Origin: Chitinophagales bacterium
GTDB taxonomy: Bacteria > Bacteroidota > Bacteroidia > Chitinophagales > Saprospiraceae
Length of the DNA: 59,329 nt
NCBI GenBank assembly: GCA_022360175.1
Contig: JAKSDI010000069.1
Coordinates: forward strand, 1-59,329
Direction: 5' to 3'
The position numbers and the translations under genes are program-made. Under the pieces are notes generated by a model. That model was not told the DNA's origin and did not search any database. It was given only the letters and a program-made list of their open reading frames with translations. This document shows positions 44,546 to 53,186 of this stretch, one piece after another; the stretch's first letter is position 1, and each line of letters starts with the position of its first letter.

Positions 44546-45024
44546 TGAAAACAGTTGAAGTTAAAAAGGGGCAGGTTTTACAATATGAAGGAGACAAAAA
44601 TAGTATGGTCTATGAAGTCGTAACGGGATTACTCCGTAGTTATATGATAGATCAAAAAGGGAAGGAACATATATTTATGTTTGCTCCAGAAGGCTGGATT
44701 ATTGCAGATGCAGTTCCAATAGGGGAGCCTTGTGAGTTCTTTATTGAAGCACTTGAAGACTCAACCGTTATTGTTAGAGACAAAGATTTAAGTAAAACAA
44801 CACCAAATATTCATGCTATTGCAAAACGTATACTAGTGCTTCAAAGACGTGTTATTATGCTTATGAGTTATTCGGGTTTGCAACGTTATGAGCACTTTAT
44901 AAAGACCTACCCTGATCTTACTCAGAGAGTCCCTCAAAGAATGATTGCTTCTTACCTTGGTATTACCCCAGAAGCGTTAAGCAAAGCGAAAGGGGATAAA
45001 ATTCGATTTTCACGTAATCCTTAA
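44545..45024 (+). CDS. Crp/Fnr-type cyclic-nucleotide-binding-like regulator (short)
   Basis: 159 residues starting at a GTG that shares one base with the MerR stop (TAGTG), so it is coupled to it. The beta-roll (EVKKGQVLQYEGDKNSMVYEVVTGLLRSYMIDQKGKEHIFMFAPEGWII) and a C-terminal HTH (RVPQRMIASYLGITPEALSKAKG) are present. It is about 30 residues shorter than typical family members because the N-terminal helix is reduced. The ligand is unknown. It might regulate the next gene or respond to the same stress as the MerR protein. Confidence 0.82.
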   Translation: MKTVEVKKGQVLQYEGDKNSMVYEVVTGLLRSYMIDQKGKEHIFMFAPEGWIIADAVPIGEPCEFFIEALEDSTVIVRDKDLSKTTPNIHAIAKRILVLQRRVIMLMSYSGLQRYEHFIKTYPDLTQRVPQRMIASYLGITPEALSKAKGDKIRFSRNP

Positions 45025-45056
45025 TATTTATTAATGCACAGGAATAGCTTCCAGGA

Positions 45057-45064
45057 TACTTTTG
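45057..45064 (+). promoter_or_regulatory. Bacteroidota -7 box before the DUF1330 gene
   Basis: TACTTTTG fits TAnnTTTG and lies 31 bp before the ATG at 45096. No clear -33 TTG was found, which may mean an activator is needed. Confidence 0.45.
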
Positions 45065-45095
45065 TCTTATTAAATCATTAATAAAACAAAGTATT

Positions 45096-45389
45096 ATGAA
45101 AGCTTATATGTTAGCATTTGTAAGAGTGAATGATATGGAAACATTCAACAGGGAATACATTGAAAAAGCAGTGCCGATTGTTCAACGTCATGGCGGTGTA
45201 ACGGTAGCAGTAGATGAAAATCCGTCAACTATTGAAGGTAGTGTGCCTGAAGGGCGTGTAGTTATTGTAGAGTTTGACTCCAAACAAGCTGCTGAAGATT
45301 TTTACAATGATCCGGATTACCAATCGATCAAAGGATGGAGACAGCAGGTAAGTGAGAGTGATTCTATCATTTTTGAACGAGGATTTTAA
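45096..45389 (+). CDS. DUF1330 family protein
   Basis: 97 residues. The family pattern is clear: YMLAFVRVNDMETFNREYIEKAVPIVQRHGGV, then EGSVPEGRVVIVEFDSKQAAEDFYNDPDYQSI. It has a ferredoxin-like dimeric fold of unknown function. Expression from its own promoter downstream of the MerR/Crp pair is likely. Confidence 0.93.
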   Translation: MKAYMLAFVRVNDMETFNREYIEKAVPIVQRHGGVTVAVDENPSTIEGSVPEGRVVIVEFDSKQAAEDFYNDPDYQSIKGWRQQVSESDSIIFERGF

Positions 45390-45414
45390 TCTGGAAAGAG
45401 ACAACTCGATAAAT

Positions 45415-45448
45415 AAAAGCGGTTTAGGTATGAACTTGAGCCGCTTTT
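45415..45448. terminator. Bidirectional terminator hairpin
   Basis: AAAAGCGG (45415-45422) pairs with CCGCTTTT (45441-45448), with A-run and T-run arms usable on both strands. It lies between the convergent DUF1330 and AraC genes. Confidence 0.7.
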
Positions 45449-45457
45449 GTCGTTTAC

Positions 45458-46330
45458 TTAAGCAACATGGGATTGCAGTCGCCAGTTTCTGGGAGACTGT
45501 TTAAAGTGCTTGCTAAAGGCCTGGCTAAAATAAGAAGGGCTCTCAAACCCGCAGCGAAAAGCAATATCTGTAATTGAGAGCTCAGTATATTCCAGTAGTT
45601 GGCTGGCTTGTTGGAGGCGACGTTTGAGTAGCCATTTTCCAGGACTTTCACCAAATTGATTTTTGAAATCACGTTTGAATGTAGAAAGGCTGCGCTGTGC
45701 TAGCTGTGCAAAAGCTTCCAGTGGTAGATGGAGATGGAAATTTTGTTCCATAACTAGGCGGAGGTCTGCTTGCTGAGTAAGCAGGCTGGCCAGGAAATTG
45801 CTAAAGGATTCGTTTTCGGGCTCCGCTATCAGATTAAGAAGAAGTTCTTCAAATTTTAAGCTAAGTCCTCGACGGCGAGCTTCATTAAGTGGAGCATTGA
45901 AATAGGGGAGTACAGATTGGTAAAACTGGCTGAGAGGAGTGGTTATCTCTATCGGAATAGCGGTTGCGGAGGTATTCTTGTTTTTTATGTTTAGCAAATC
46001 AGAATGCCTGGTAGCAAAAGTTTTCAAAAAGATATCGTCAATAAAAAACAAGACACTTTGAAATAACCCACGAGTGCGAGGAATTTCGGACATTACATAA
46101 CCACCACGGCTTAAGAAAAGGGCTTTTTCTTCATTGAGTTTGTATTGCTCGCCAGCTGCCATGATCGTTTTTTTACCTTGCAATACAAAAACAATAAAGT
46201 TGCGCTCAGACCACACTTGATTACCAGTACTTTCCTCATAAGAGCGATATTCGATAAATCTAAAGCCCTGATCTACTTCAATTTTTGGAAACTTGTCTGT
46301 TTGTTTAAAATATTGGTTAAGGTGAATCAT
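45458..46330 (-). CDS. AraC-family transcriptional regulator
   Basis: 290 residues. The N-terminal cupin-like sensor (NFIVFVLQGKKTIMAAGEQYKLNEEKALFLSRGGY) is followed by a C-terminal HTH pair (LEAFAQLAQRSLSTFKRDFKNQFGESPGKWLLKRRL; LSITDIAFRCGFESPSYFSQAFSKHFKQSPRNW). It begins 3 bp after the YkvA-like gene. Its effector and targets are not apparent. Confidence 0.92.
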   Translation of the reverse strand: MIHLNQYFKQTDKFPKIEVDQGFRFIEYRSYEESTGNQVWSERNFIVFVLQGKKTIMAAGEQYKLNEEKALFLSRGGYVMSEIPRTRGLFQSVLFFIDDIFLKTFATRHSDLLNIKNKNTSATAIPIEITTPLSQFYQSVLPYFNAPLNEARRRGLSLKFEELLLNLIAEPENESFSNFLASLLTQQADLRLVMEQNFHLHLPLEAFAQLAQRSLSTFKRDFKNQFGESPGKWLLKRRLQQASQLLEYTELSITDIAFRCGFESPSYFSQAFSKHFKQSPRNWRLQSHVA

Positions 46331-46333
46331 AGC

Positions 46334-46720
46334 TTATAACTTCGCATCTACCTCCTTTAAATCTTCTTCATCGTAAGAGTTGAACCATTTTGACAGTTGC
46401 TGTCGTGCTTTTCCTTTTACTTCATCATTTACATAAGCAGCGATTGTAACTAGTCCAAATGAAAGAACACCTATATCATCTGTAAATCCAATGATTGGTG
46501 AAAGATCGGGGATGGCATCAAATGGAGACAAAAAATATCCTAATGATCCCAATACAATTCGTTTGGCCCAGGCAGGAGTATCTTTGCGCTGATATGCATA
46601 GAAAAGCAATAAGGCTGCATAGACCGTTCTGGTGCCTGCTTGCCTGGCATAGTGTGCCAGCTTTTTCCAAAATCTATTCTCTGAAAACTGATCTATATAC
46701 TGCTTGAATGGATTCTTCAT
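46334..46720 (-). CDS. YkvA/DUF1232 family membrane protein
   Basis: 128 residues with the hallmark LGYFLSPFDAIPDLSPIIGFTDDIGVL and one or two hydrophobic segments around it. The C-terminal tail is charged. It is the first gene of a two-gene run with the AraC regulator, 3 bp apart. The function is unknown; the family is widespread. Confidence 0.92.
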   Translation of the reverse strand: MKNPFKQYIDQFSENRFWKKLAHYARQAGTRTVYAALLLFYAYQRKDTPAWAKRIVLGSLGYFLSPFDAIPDLSPIIGFTDDIGVLSFGLVTIAAYVNDEVKGKARQQLSKWFNSYDEEDLKEVDAKL

Positions 46721-46787
46721 CTCAAAAAATTCTTAGTAAGTAGTGGAAAAGTATAAGAGGATAGAGAATATTGCCTTTCCTTTTCTA

Positions 46788-47120
46788 CTAACGTCGCCAA
46801 ATATCGGTTAAAAGTTCTTCTACAGGGCCTGCTACTTCCAATCCTGTATGTTGCCCATCTCCTTCAAATATAAGGTTTTTTCGATCAAATAGTTTTACAT
46901 GAACGCTGGATTGTAAGCTCTCATTAACCTTCCCTACTATTTCTTGAATGAAGGTGTGTTGTTCGCCTTTACTATTCATAGAAATACCTGGGATGAATGC
47001 AAATGCGTGTTGCTTCACTATTTTATAGTACCAACCTTCAAAGTAATTTTTTGTACTGCCCCAGCCATGATATCGCTCAGGATGCCATAATGCTTTCCAC
47101 CGTTTGTATCTATCGGACAT
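46788..47120 (-). pseudogene. Tocopherol-cyclase-like protein with in-frame internal deletion
   Basis: 110 residues, against about 300 or more in the family. Residues 12-60 match the family N-terminus (HPERYHGWGSTKNYFEGWYYK; FAFIPGISM ... HTFIQ). Directly afterwards come features of the extreme C-terminus (GKVNESLQSSVHVKLFDRK; IFEGDGQHTGLEVAGPVEELL). The middle, which forms most of the barrel, is absent, yet the frame is intact. It may be a decayed gene or a miniaturised product. Confidence 0.6.
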
Positions 47121-47443
47121 GATTAAAGATAGGTTTTTTCATATCCTTGTTTGAGTGAAAAGTGGAGTTTGTATACGATATATCGGCATCCAAACAATTT
47201 AATATATCATCGATTGCTATTATTAGCAGGTGTTAAATTTTGTATGTTTAGCAAGTAGTAACCCAACTTATTCAAATAAAAATACCGTCTTCCTTGATAA
47301 CTTCTTTTGAATTTTGAATTGGAGCCTAAATCATATATTCAAAATCAGAGGAGTTGTAAAAGAAGCATGTACCTTAGTGGGATTGTCTGAAGTTAATGGC
47401 AAAGAAGCTTTAGACAACGTCAAATTTAAAATAAGAGCTGTTG
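47121..47443. other. Spacer before the O-antigen ligase-like gene
   Basis: 323 bp between divergent genes. A TTG-started 85-codon frame at 47314 runs through it into the ligase gene, but it has no recognisable domain and is probably not translated. No terminator or repeat was seen. Confidence 0.4.
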
Positions 47444-48688
47444 ATGTTGAAGGACTTAAAACAAAGTCATTTTATAGATTTTTTCTCTTTTGCGATTATC
47501 GTTTCCATGGTGTTCTCACCATACACGCTTACATTGAGTATGATAGGCCTGGCGGCGGCAGGTGTATTTAGCTTTACTCCATCGCTAAGGCCAGGTATTC
47601 GTTGGCAGGCACTAAAAGCATTATTGACACCTTGGCGGCAACCTGCTTTTTTTGTAATGGTGCTTTTTTTTCTCATTACACTTATTGGAGCCTGGGATAT
47701 ACAGGATGCCTGGTATTTTAAAGCCCGTTTGCGTGTAAAATTGCCCTATCTATTATTGCCACTTCTGTTCATTGTATTGCCTCCATTTTCGCCGCGAAGG
47801 CGCAATACCTATCTTTTATTCTTGCTTTGTCTGATTACGGCTACTTCTATAGGTGTATTGATCAATTATGGACTAAATGCGGAAGAAATTAATGAACTAA
47901 TCCGCAAAGGAAAACCGATGCCTACTCCAAGGAATCATATCCGCTATAGCTTGTTGGTTGTTATGGGGATTATAGCTGGAGGATATTTAACCGTAGAGCG
48001 TTTTAAATGGCGATTTAAAGCAGAACACTATTGGATTAAGGGGATGACCGTTTTTCTGTTTATATTTTTACATATCCTTTCGGTAAAAACGGGGCTGGTA
48101 GTAATGTATACTACTATGTTGTTTATCGTTTTTCGGTATTTGTTATTCTCGCGTTTTTACAAGTTGGCTATTGCTGCTATTGTAGTGATGATAGCTCTAC
48201 CAATTATAGCCTATCAGACGGTACCCAGCTTTCGCTCCAAAATGATGTATACTCGCCATGATTTAAATATGTTCTCTCAGGGAGAGGGGGAAATATATGG
48301 TGATTCTGGACGTATTATTTCTCTTCAGGTAGGATGGGATATTTTTAGAGAACATCCCTGGTTGGGAGTGGGAGCGGGTAATTTTAAAAAAGCAGTAGAA
48401 GCAAAGTTTGGTTCTGATGAAATAGATTATTGGGAAACCCTTATGCCTCATAATCAATTACTCTTTACGGCGGCAGCCACTGGAATAGTTGGATTATTGC
48501 TGTTCTTATATGCTTTTTTCTACCCTCTTTTCTATAAGCGAAGGTATAAGTCGTTTTTGATAGCTACTTTTCATGTAATGATGTTTACCCTGTTTATGAT
48601 CGATCATCCTTGTGAAACAGCATTAGGAGTAGCGTATCATAGCTTTTTTATGCTGTTGTTTATAAGTGCAGAAGAGCAAAAAGAATAA
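47444..48688 (+). CDS. O-antigen ligase / Wzy-like polytopic membrane protein
   Basis: 414 residues from the ATG at 47444; a TTG directly before it is ignored. There are about ten hydrophobic segments and a large periplasmic loop. The loop carries the Wzy_C signature (GDSGRIISLQVGWDIFREHPWLGVGAGNFKKAVE ... MPHNQLLFTAAATGIVGLLLFLYAFF). Family members ligate or polymerise surface glycans on lipid carriers. No other glycan genes are adjacent, so the substrate is unknown. Confidence 0.87.
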   Translation: MLKDLKQSHFIDFFSFAIIVSMVFSPYTLTLSMIGLAAAGVFSFTPSLRPGIRWQALKALLTPWRQPAFFVMVLFFLITLIGAWDIQDAWYFKARLRVKLPYLLLPLLFIVLPPFSPRRRNTYLLFLLCLITATSIGVLINYGLNAEEINELIRKGKPMPTPRNHIRYSLLVVMGIIAGGYLTVERFKWRFKAEHYWIKGMTVFLFIFLHILSVKTGLVVMYTTMLFIVFRYLLFSRFYKLAIAAIVVMIALPIIAYQTVPSFRSKMMYTRHDLNMFSQGEGEIYGDSGRIISLQVGWDIFREHPWLGVGAGNFKKAVEAKFGSDEIDYWETLMPHNQLLFTAAATGIVGLLLFLYAFFYPLFYKRRYKSFLIATFHVMMFTLFMIDHPCETALGVAYHSFFMLLFISAEEQKE

Positions 48689-48993
48689 GTATGTATCCCC
48701 GTGCTCTATTGACACATTCACATGTCATCTTTATTAGTGCAATTCGAGCAATTTGTGGACCAAATCATTTAAGTGAATATCACTTACTTGAATCCCATAG
48801 GAGTTGAGCATGGTCCACTAATTCCACGAACTTCTCTTACAAGCTTATCTGTGTTAGGCAGGCCTATCTGTGGTCATTGACAAGGCCTGGCCGAGTGATA
48901 TTCAAATATGTGCAATTTGGGGCATGCACAAAGAATAGTAAAAAGCACATAATGCCGTAAATTGAGCTTTGCTCAATACTAAAACTGCACAAA
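48689..48993. other. Non-coding spacer with several inverted repeats
   Basis: 305 bp without a supported gene. It contains AAGTGA-ATA-TCACTT, TTGAGC-TTT-GCTCAA, and an imperfect dyad around TTTGTGGACCA and TGGTCCACTAATT. Part of the last resembles sequence near 54320. It may be a degraded mobile repeat. Confidence 0.4.
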
Positions 48994-49989
48994 ATGAGCT
49001 TGCTCTTAAGATTTTTTGTACTACTTATCGTAGTAGTAAGTTGTCAGTGTACTGCTCTTCAAACTGGATTTACCGTAATGCCTCCTTCCTTGTTTGAGCT
49101 TAAGGAAGAAAAAATAAGCTCGTCCATTCAATTAACAGAAGACATTGCTATACCAGCGGAAGAACCTGGATATACCTTACTCCTACCTCAGGATACAGTG
49201 AAAGGTATGTTTGTACTTTTTCATAGCGGACGAGATACTACCCATGCCGGTTATGAAATGCGCCTCTACGCAGCAGCCAACCAGCATCAATTAGCCACAC
49301 TATATATCACTACAGGCAATCCTCTGGAGTTTATGTTTGATAGCAGTACTTATGAGCAACTGGATCGTTATATAGGTACTGTATTAGAAAAGCATCCAAT
49401 CCCTTCTAATCGCCTGTTGTTTGCTGGGATGTCATTAGCTGGTACGCGAGCACTGAAGTATGCTCATTGGTGCCAGCAGGGAAATTCGAAGTACAATATC
49501 CATCCTCGTGCCGTGGTGCTTTGTGATGCACCATTAGATTTTATCCGTTTTTGGGAAGAAGGCCATTTTGCTATCCGACATAAAATCAATGCCACTTCAT
49601 CAAATGAAGCAAAATGGGTGAATACCCAGTTGGAAAAACATTTGGGAGGCACCCCTTTAGACGATGAAGATGCTTATCGGAATTATTCCCCTTACATTAA
49701 AGGTATGAATATTGATGTTCGACTCGAGCAGCTAAAAAGTGTTGCTGTTCGAGCTTATACAGAGCCAGATGTACAGTGGTGGTTAGAAAACCGCCAGAAA
49801 GATTTTTATGGTATTAATGCCATAGATGCTGCTGCCCTGATCCGTGATTTGCGTCTTATTGGACATACTGAAGCAGAATTAATTACTACCTCTGGCAAAG
49901 GTTATCACCCTGATGGACGCCGCCATCCTCATTCCTGGAGCATTGTGGATAATGAAGAATTGGTGAAGTGGTTTTTGAACTTACCTTAG
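48994..49989 (+). CDS. Alpha/beta-hydrolase-fold lipoprotein
   Basis: 331 residues with a leader ending VVVSC (Cys17). The hydrolase features are a strand plus oxyanion-type turn (GMFVLFHSGRDTTHAGYEM), nucleophile S147 in AGMSLAG, and a C-terminal His region (HPHSWSIVDNEELVKWF). The exact catalytic acid is not certain. It is a standalone gene with an unknown substrate, probably acting at the periplasmic or outer face of the envelope. Confidence 0.72.
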   Translation: MSLLLRFFVLLIVVVSCQCTALQTGFTVMPPSLFELKEEKISSSIQLTEDIAIPAEEPGYTLLLPQDTVKGMFVLFHSGRDTTHAGYEMRLYAAANQHQLATLYITTGNPLEFMFDSSTYEQLDRYIGTVLEKHPIPSNRLLFAGMSLAGTRALKYAHWCQQGNSKYNIHPRAVVLCDAPLDFIRFWEEGHFAIRHKINATSSNEAKWVNTQLEKHLGGTPLDDEDAYRNYSPYIKGMNIDVRLEQLKSVAVRAYTEPDVQWWLENRQKDFYGINAIDAAALIRDLRLIGHTEAELITTSGKGYHPDGRRHPHSWSIVDNEELVKWFLNLP

Positions 49990-50017
49990 GATATGCACGT
50001 ACAAACCGACTTTAAGC

Positions 50018-51469
50018 CTACTTTCTGTTACGGGCATCTACCCAATTCCATCCTCTCCAACTACGGCCAATGGTCACAAGCTGAAAATCTTGTTGTTTTC
50101 TTTCCAATTTTTTTTCTAATTCATAAAAGTTGAGATCTCCTTTGGCAAGGATTTTCTCTTTATTCTTCTGGAGAACTGCCAAATTCTTACTAGACATACG
50201 ATCAAATAAAAAGTGGGTGTCAAGATGAGCATTTGACCGGATGTTGTAAAGCGTAATTGTATTGTTCCAATTGATGGTGCTAAATAGCATGAGAGAAGCT
50301 AATAAGGCCCATGTGTTCAAGTTTACTAATTTGGATAAGGTATACTTTTTATCTACTTTTTTGTACATACTGACTAGTCCAAATGCTACCAGTGTTAGAA
50401 ACCAGAATACCCCTAATCTTTTATAAGTAAGCCCATATTGCTGTACATACTGCCAGTTGCGGAGTGCTACTGATAAAGCCAACATACCATTTTGAGCCAG
50501 CCATACATAGGCCATCACTTTGAGTAAACCATTGTCTTTGTAAAAATTCAGATTACCCCTGAAATACCAAATAATAATACCCATTGCTAGAAGGATTGCA
50601 AAAATCAGGAGATAAGTACCCTCATGTACATATTGACTTAATTCCTGAGGACTGGCATTACCGTAGTTAATCCATACGAAGCGGAGATCTGAAATATTGA
50701 CTAAAAACAAAAGTAAGTTGAGTGTGATAAAGCTTCCTACTGCTGCCCAATATTCTCTTTTTAAACTGAGATTCTTAAAGCTCCAGCGAATCCATTTAAC
50801 TCGCTTCCTATTAAGTTTAAATGGTAATTGTTGTTCGAGATTGAAAAAAGTAATTGCAAATCCAGATGTCCCAACCAAAGCGGCAATGATGAAAATACCT
50901 ATCATGAAATCTAGCAAAAAACCGCTTTCCCAAATCCAATGCCAGTCAAAGGAGGGCCACATGAAATTGACAGCCTGTGCAAATCGGGAATTGGCATTGT
51001 AGTAAATGGAGCTGAACACGAATAAAAAGATGGAAGGTAGGACTACATAAGGTACCCAACGTACTATTGTTGCCAATTCTGAGGAAGCAGGGAATAACTT
51101 TTTACTGTTTCGTATACTCATAAGAGGCACCTCCAGTATAGAGATAATACCCAATATACCACCGAAGACTACAAAACGGATAGGTTCTTTCTGAAGAAAA
51201 CCTATTAATAAAATGAAAGAAAATAAATGAGTAATATAAGCAAGTATGCTATGATGCCAGGTATATAACAAGGCGGAAACAATAGTGGTAATATAAAGAC
51301 ATCGTATGCTTTTATCATCGCGCTTTTGAGGGAATAGCCACCAGGCTATGCCCACAGACAAAAAACTGAACAACAATACATTGATGCCCAGCTCCTTGCC
51401 CGAGAACAAAAACGCATAAATCAATGCGCTAATCAAAGAGGACGCGAGTTTTAGAAATGGATTTTTCAT
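50018..51469 (-). CDS. DUF4173/DUF4153-like polytopic membrane protein
   Basis: 483 residues from MKNPFLKL; an upstream in-frame start overlaps the palindromic operator. About twelve hydrophobic segments are present. The segment ELSQYVHEGTYLLIFAILLAMGIIIWYFRGN is typical of DUF4173. The C-terminal 80 residues are soluble (SSKNLAVLQKNKEKILAKGDLNFYELEKKLERK). It follows an HTH regulator and a small membrane protein, an arrangement common in Bacteroidota. Its function is unknown. Confidence 0.78.
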   Translation of the reverse strand: MKNPFLKLASSLISALIYAFLFSGKELGINVLLFSFLSVGIAWWLFPQKRDDKSIRCLYITTIVSALLYTWHHSILAYITHLFSFILLIGFLQKEPIRFVVFGGILGIISILEVPLMSIRNSKKLFPASSELATIVRWVPYVVLPSIFLFVFSSIYYNANSRFAQAVNFMWPSFDWHWIWESGFLLDFMIGIFIIAALVGTSGFAITFFNLEQQLPFKLNRKRVKWIRWSFKNLSLKREYWAAVGSFITLNLLLFLVNISDLRFVWINYGNASPQELSQYVHEGTYLLIFAILLAMGIIIWYFRGNLNFYKDNGLLKVMAYVWLAQNGMLALSVALRNWQYVQQYGLTYKRLGVFWFLTLVAFGLVSMYKKVDKKYTLSKLVNLNTWALLASLMLFSTINWNNTITLYNIRSNAHLDTHFLFDRMSSKNLAVLQKNKEKILAKGDLNFYELEKKLERKQQDFQLVTIGRSWRGWNWVDARNRK

Positions 51470-51479
51470 ATTATAAAGT

Positions 51480-51496
51480 ACTTTGAATTTCAAAGT
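51480..51496. promoter_or_regulatory. Palindromic operator candidate, site 1
   Basis: ACTTTGAATTTCAAAGT is a perfect 17-bp palindrome, preceded by AAAGT. It sits 11 bp before the DUF4173 ATG and just after the regulator stop. Nearly the same sequence lies 12 bp before the first gene of the cluster. Confidence 0.65.
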
Positions 51497-51513
51497 GAAT
51501 GAATAAAAAAATA

Positions 51514-51822
51514 TCAATCTTTCTTCCTGGTACTGCTGAGTAGTTGCTCTAATGCATTAAGGTGCTGAGTAAATGCTTCTTTACCTGCTGGAGTTACTCG
51601 ATAAGAAGTGTTCGGCTTTTTGCCAATGAAACGCTTTCTTATTTCCAAATATTTTTCTTTTTCCAGGGCTTTGATGTGACTGGCTAATTGTCCATCAGTA
51701 GTTTCTAAAGCTTCCTTTAAGCTATTAAAATCTACCCATTCATTTACCATGAGTATTGACATGATGCCCAACCTGACCCGATGATCGAATGCCTTTTGTA
51801 AATGTGAAATGATTTTTTTCAT
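51514..51822 (-). CDS. Winged-helix (HTH_34/MarR-like) transcriptional regulator
   Basis: 102 residues: DHRVRLGIMSILMVNEWVDFNSLKEALETTDGQLASHIKALEKEKYLEIRKRFIGKKPNTSYRVTPAGKEAF. This is the HTH_34-type winged helix without a ligand domain. It overlaps the upstream membrane protein gene by 4 bp. The repeated palindrome flanking the cluster is its likely operator, implying autoregulation. Confidence 0.9.
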   Translation of the reverse strand: MKKIISHLQKAFDHRVRLGIMSILMVNEWVDFNSLKEALETTDGQLASHIKALEKEKYLEIRKRFIGKKPNTSYRVTPAGKEAFTQHLNALEQLLSSTRKKD

Positions 51823-52469
51823 GCACCACGCTCGTATTTAAAATACATTAAGGTACCATATATGATATGTAGTATGCCAAAACCGATTACCCAAAACTCG
51901 ATGCCATACCCTAGCATAAAGCAAGCAAGCAATCCTAGTGCAATTTCCATCAAGCCGAGGTAGCGTACATCATCCAGGGTATATTTACTAGCGTTGACTA
52001 AAGCAAGTCCATAAAATAGGAGCGTAGCTGGAGCAATAAAACCAATCACTCCATTATAGTACATTGCCAGGCAAAAGATACCACCAGCTGCTAACGGAAT
52101 CATCATGTTCAGGACTAATCGACGAGTCAATGCATCCCATATCTTTTGACCTTTTTTTCGTGCTTTACGCGTAGTCAACAAAATTCCGCCACTGATTGCA
52201 AGTAGGAGTACCAGGCCAGCATCCAGGACGAAAAAAGTGTGGTAATCTATCCCCCACTTATAAGTATCAGCTACATCCAGATAGTATACTTTTTGTCCAT
52301 CAAAAGGAGTAATTCCTGTATATATGTAGGCAGCAGCAGCTCCCAATAATGCCCATATGCCTGCTAAAACTCCAGATAACCCGCTCAGAGATATGAAACG
52401 AGAAGAACGCTCCATTAGCGAACGAATAGCTTTGAGATTTTCCAGGTGGTTTTGATGGCTCTGTGTCAT
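51819..52469 (-). CDS. Small polytopic membrane protein linked to the HTH_34 regulator
   Basis: 216 residues with about six hydrophobic segments (GLSGVLAGIWALLGAAAAYIY; FFVLDAGLVLLLAISGGILL; LVLNMMIPLAAGGIFCLAMYY; the rest near the C-terminus). The N-terminus LENLKAIRSLMERSSRFISLSG is conserved in this Bacteroidota group. It is the first gene of the cluster, overlaps the regulator by 4 bp, and has the operator palindrome 12 bp upstream. Its function is unknown. Confidence 0.8.
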   Translation of the reverse strand: MTQSHQNHLENLKAIRSLMERSSRFISLSGLSGVLAGIWALLGAAAAYIYTGITPFDGQKVYYLDVADTYKWGIDYHTFFVLDAGLVLLLAISGGILLTTRKARKKGQKIWDALTRRLVLNMMIPLAAGGIFCLAMYYNGVIGFIAPATLLFYGLALVNASKYTLDDVRYLGLMEIALGLLACFMLGYGIEFWVIGFGILHIIYGTLMYFKYERGA

Positions 52470-52480
52470 TTTAGTAAAGT

Positions 52481-52497
52481 ACTTTGAATTACAAAGC
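52481..52497. promoter_or_regulatory. Palindromic operator candidate, site 2
   Basis: ACTTTGAATTACAAAGC differs from site 1 at two of 17 bases and has the same AAAGT extension on its left. It lies 12 bp before the ATG of the membrane protein. Confidence 0.6.
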
Positions 52498-52592
52498 TAT
52501 AATTTTAATCTATTAAAAGCAAGCAATATTAGTGGTAAATATTCTCAAGCGGCATTTTCATTATTATATTGTAAAGAAAAAATGTTAGCCTT

Positions 52593-53183
52593 ATGCAAGC
52601 AAAACTTATACTTTTCCTTCTCCTGTTATTCTATCTTCCTAATTTACATGCCCACGAAAGCTTGTTTGTTACACTGAATAATATATTAGAAGAGAGCTTG
52701 TCAGATTCTATCCCTGAGGCTGATTTCGTATACGAACAATCAGGTATTATTTTTGCCTTTGCAGATATTTCTACTAATGAACCAACTAGTTGGTTGTGGG
52801 ATTTTGGTGATGGAAATACAAGTGAAGAGCAGCATCCACAACATGTTTATGCAGCGCCAGGTGCTTATACCGTTTGTCTTACTGTTACAAATGAATGGGG
52901 AAGTTCACAGTCTTGTCAAACGGTTATGATTATAGTAGGAGTTGATGATTTAAGTAAAGTTGAGCCCGCTATTCGAGTATTTCCAAATCCAGCCAATCAT
53001 AGTGTGGTATTGGAAAAACTGTGGCAAAAGGATATAAATGTAAACATACAAGATGCTACAGGGCGTCAGGTGCAGCAATTACAGCTTACGCAAAAAAGAA
53101 CTCAATTGTCTTTGGATAATTGGACGGCGGGAGTGTATATAATTCGTACTGAGCAAGGAAGTAAAGTATTAATAGTAGAGTAG
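52593..53183 (+). CDS. Secreted PKD-domain protein with T9SS sorting domain
   Basis: 196 residues with a signal peptide ending LHAHE. One PKD domain (ADFVYEQSGIIFAFADIS ... WLWDFGDGNTSEEQHPQHVYAAPGAYTVCLTV) is followed by a type A sorting domain (VFPNPANHSVVLE ... WTAGVYIIRTEQGSKVLIVE). It is essentially a minimal T9SS cargo, and its adhesive or structural role is unknown. The PKD is closely similar to those of the giant cupredoxin protein. Confidence 0.88.
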   Translation: MQAKLILFLLLLFYLPNLHAHESLFVTLNNILEESLSDSIPEADFVYEQSGIIFAFADISTNEPTSWLWDFGDGNTSEEQHPQHVYAAPGAYTVCLTVTNEWGSSQSCQTVMIIVGVDDLSKVEPAIRVFPNPANHSVVLEKLWQKDINVNIQDATGRQVQQLQLTQKRTQLSLDNWTAGVYIIRTEQGSKVLIVE

Positions 53184-53186
53184 TGG

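Noticed and set aside
47314-47571. 85-codon frame (TTG start) before and into the O-antigen ligase-like gene
   Set aside because: It overlaps the ligase gene by about 130 bp, has no family match or credible start, and ends in low-quality sequence. It could be a gene remnant but this is not supported.
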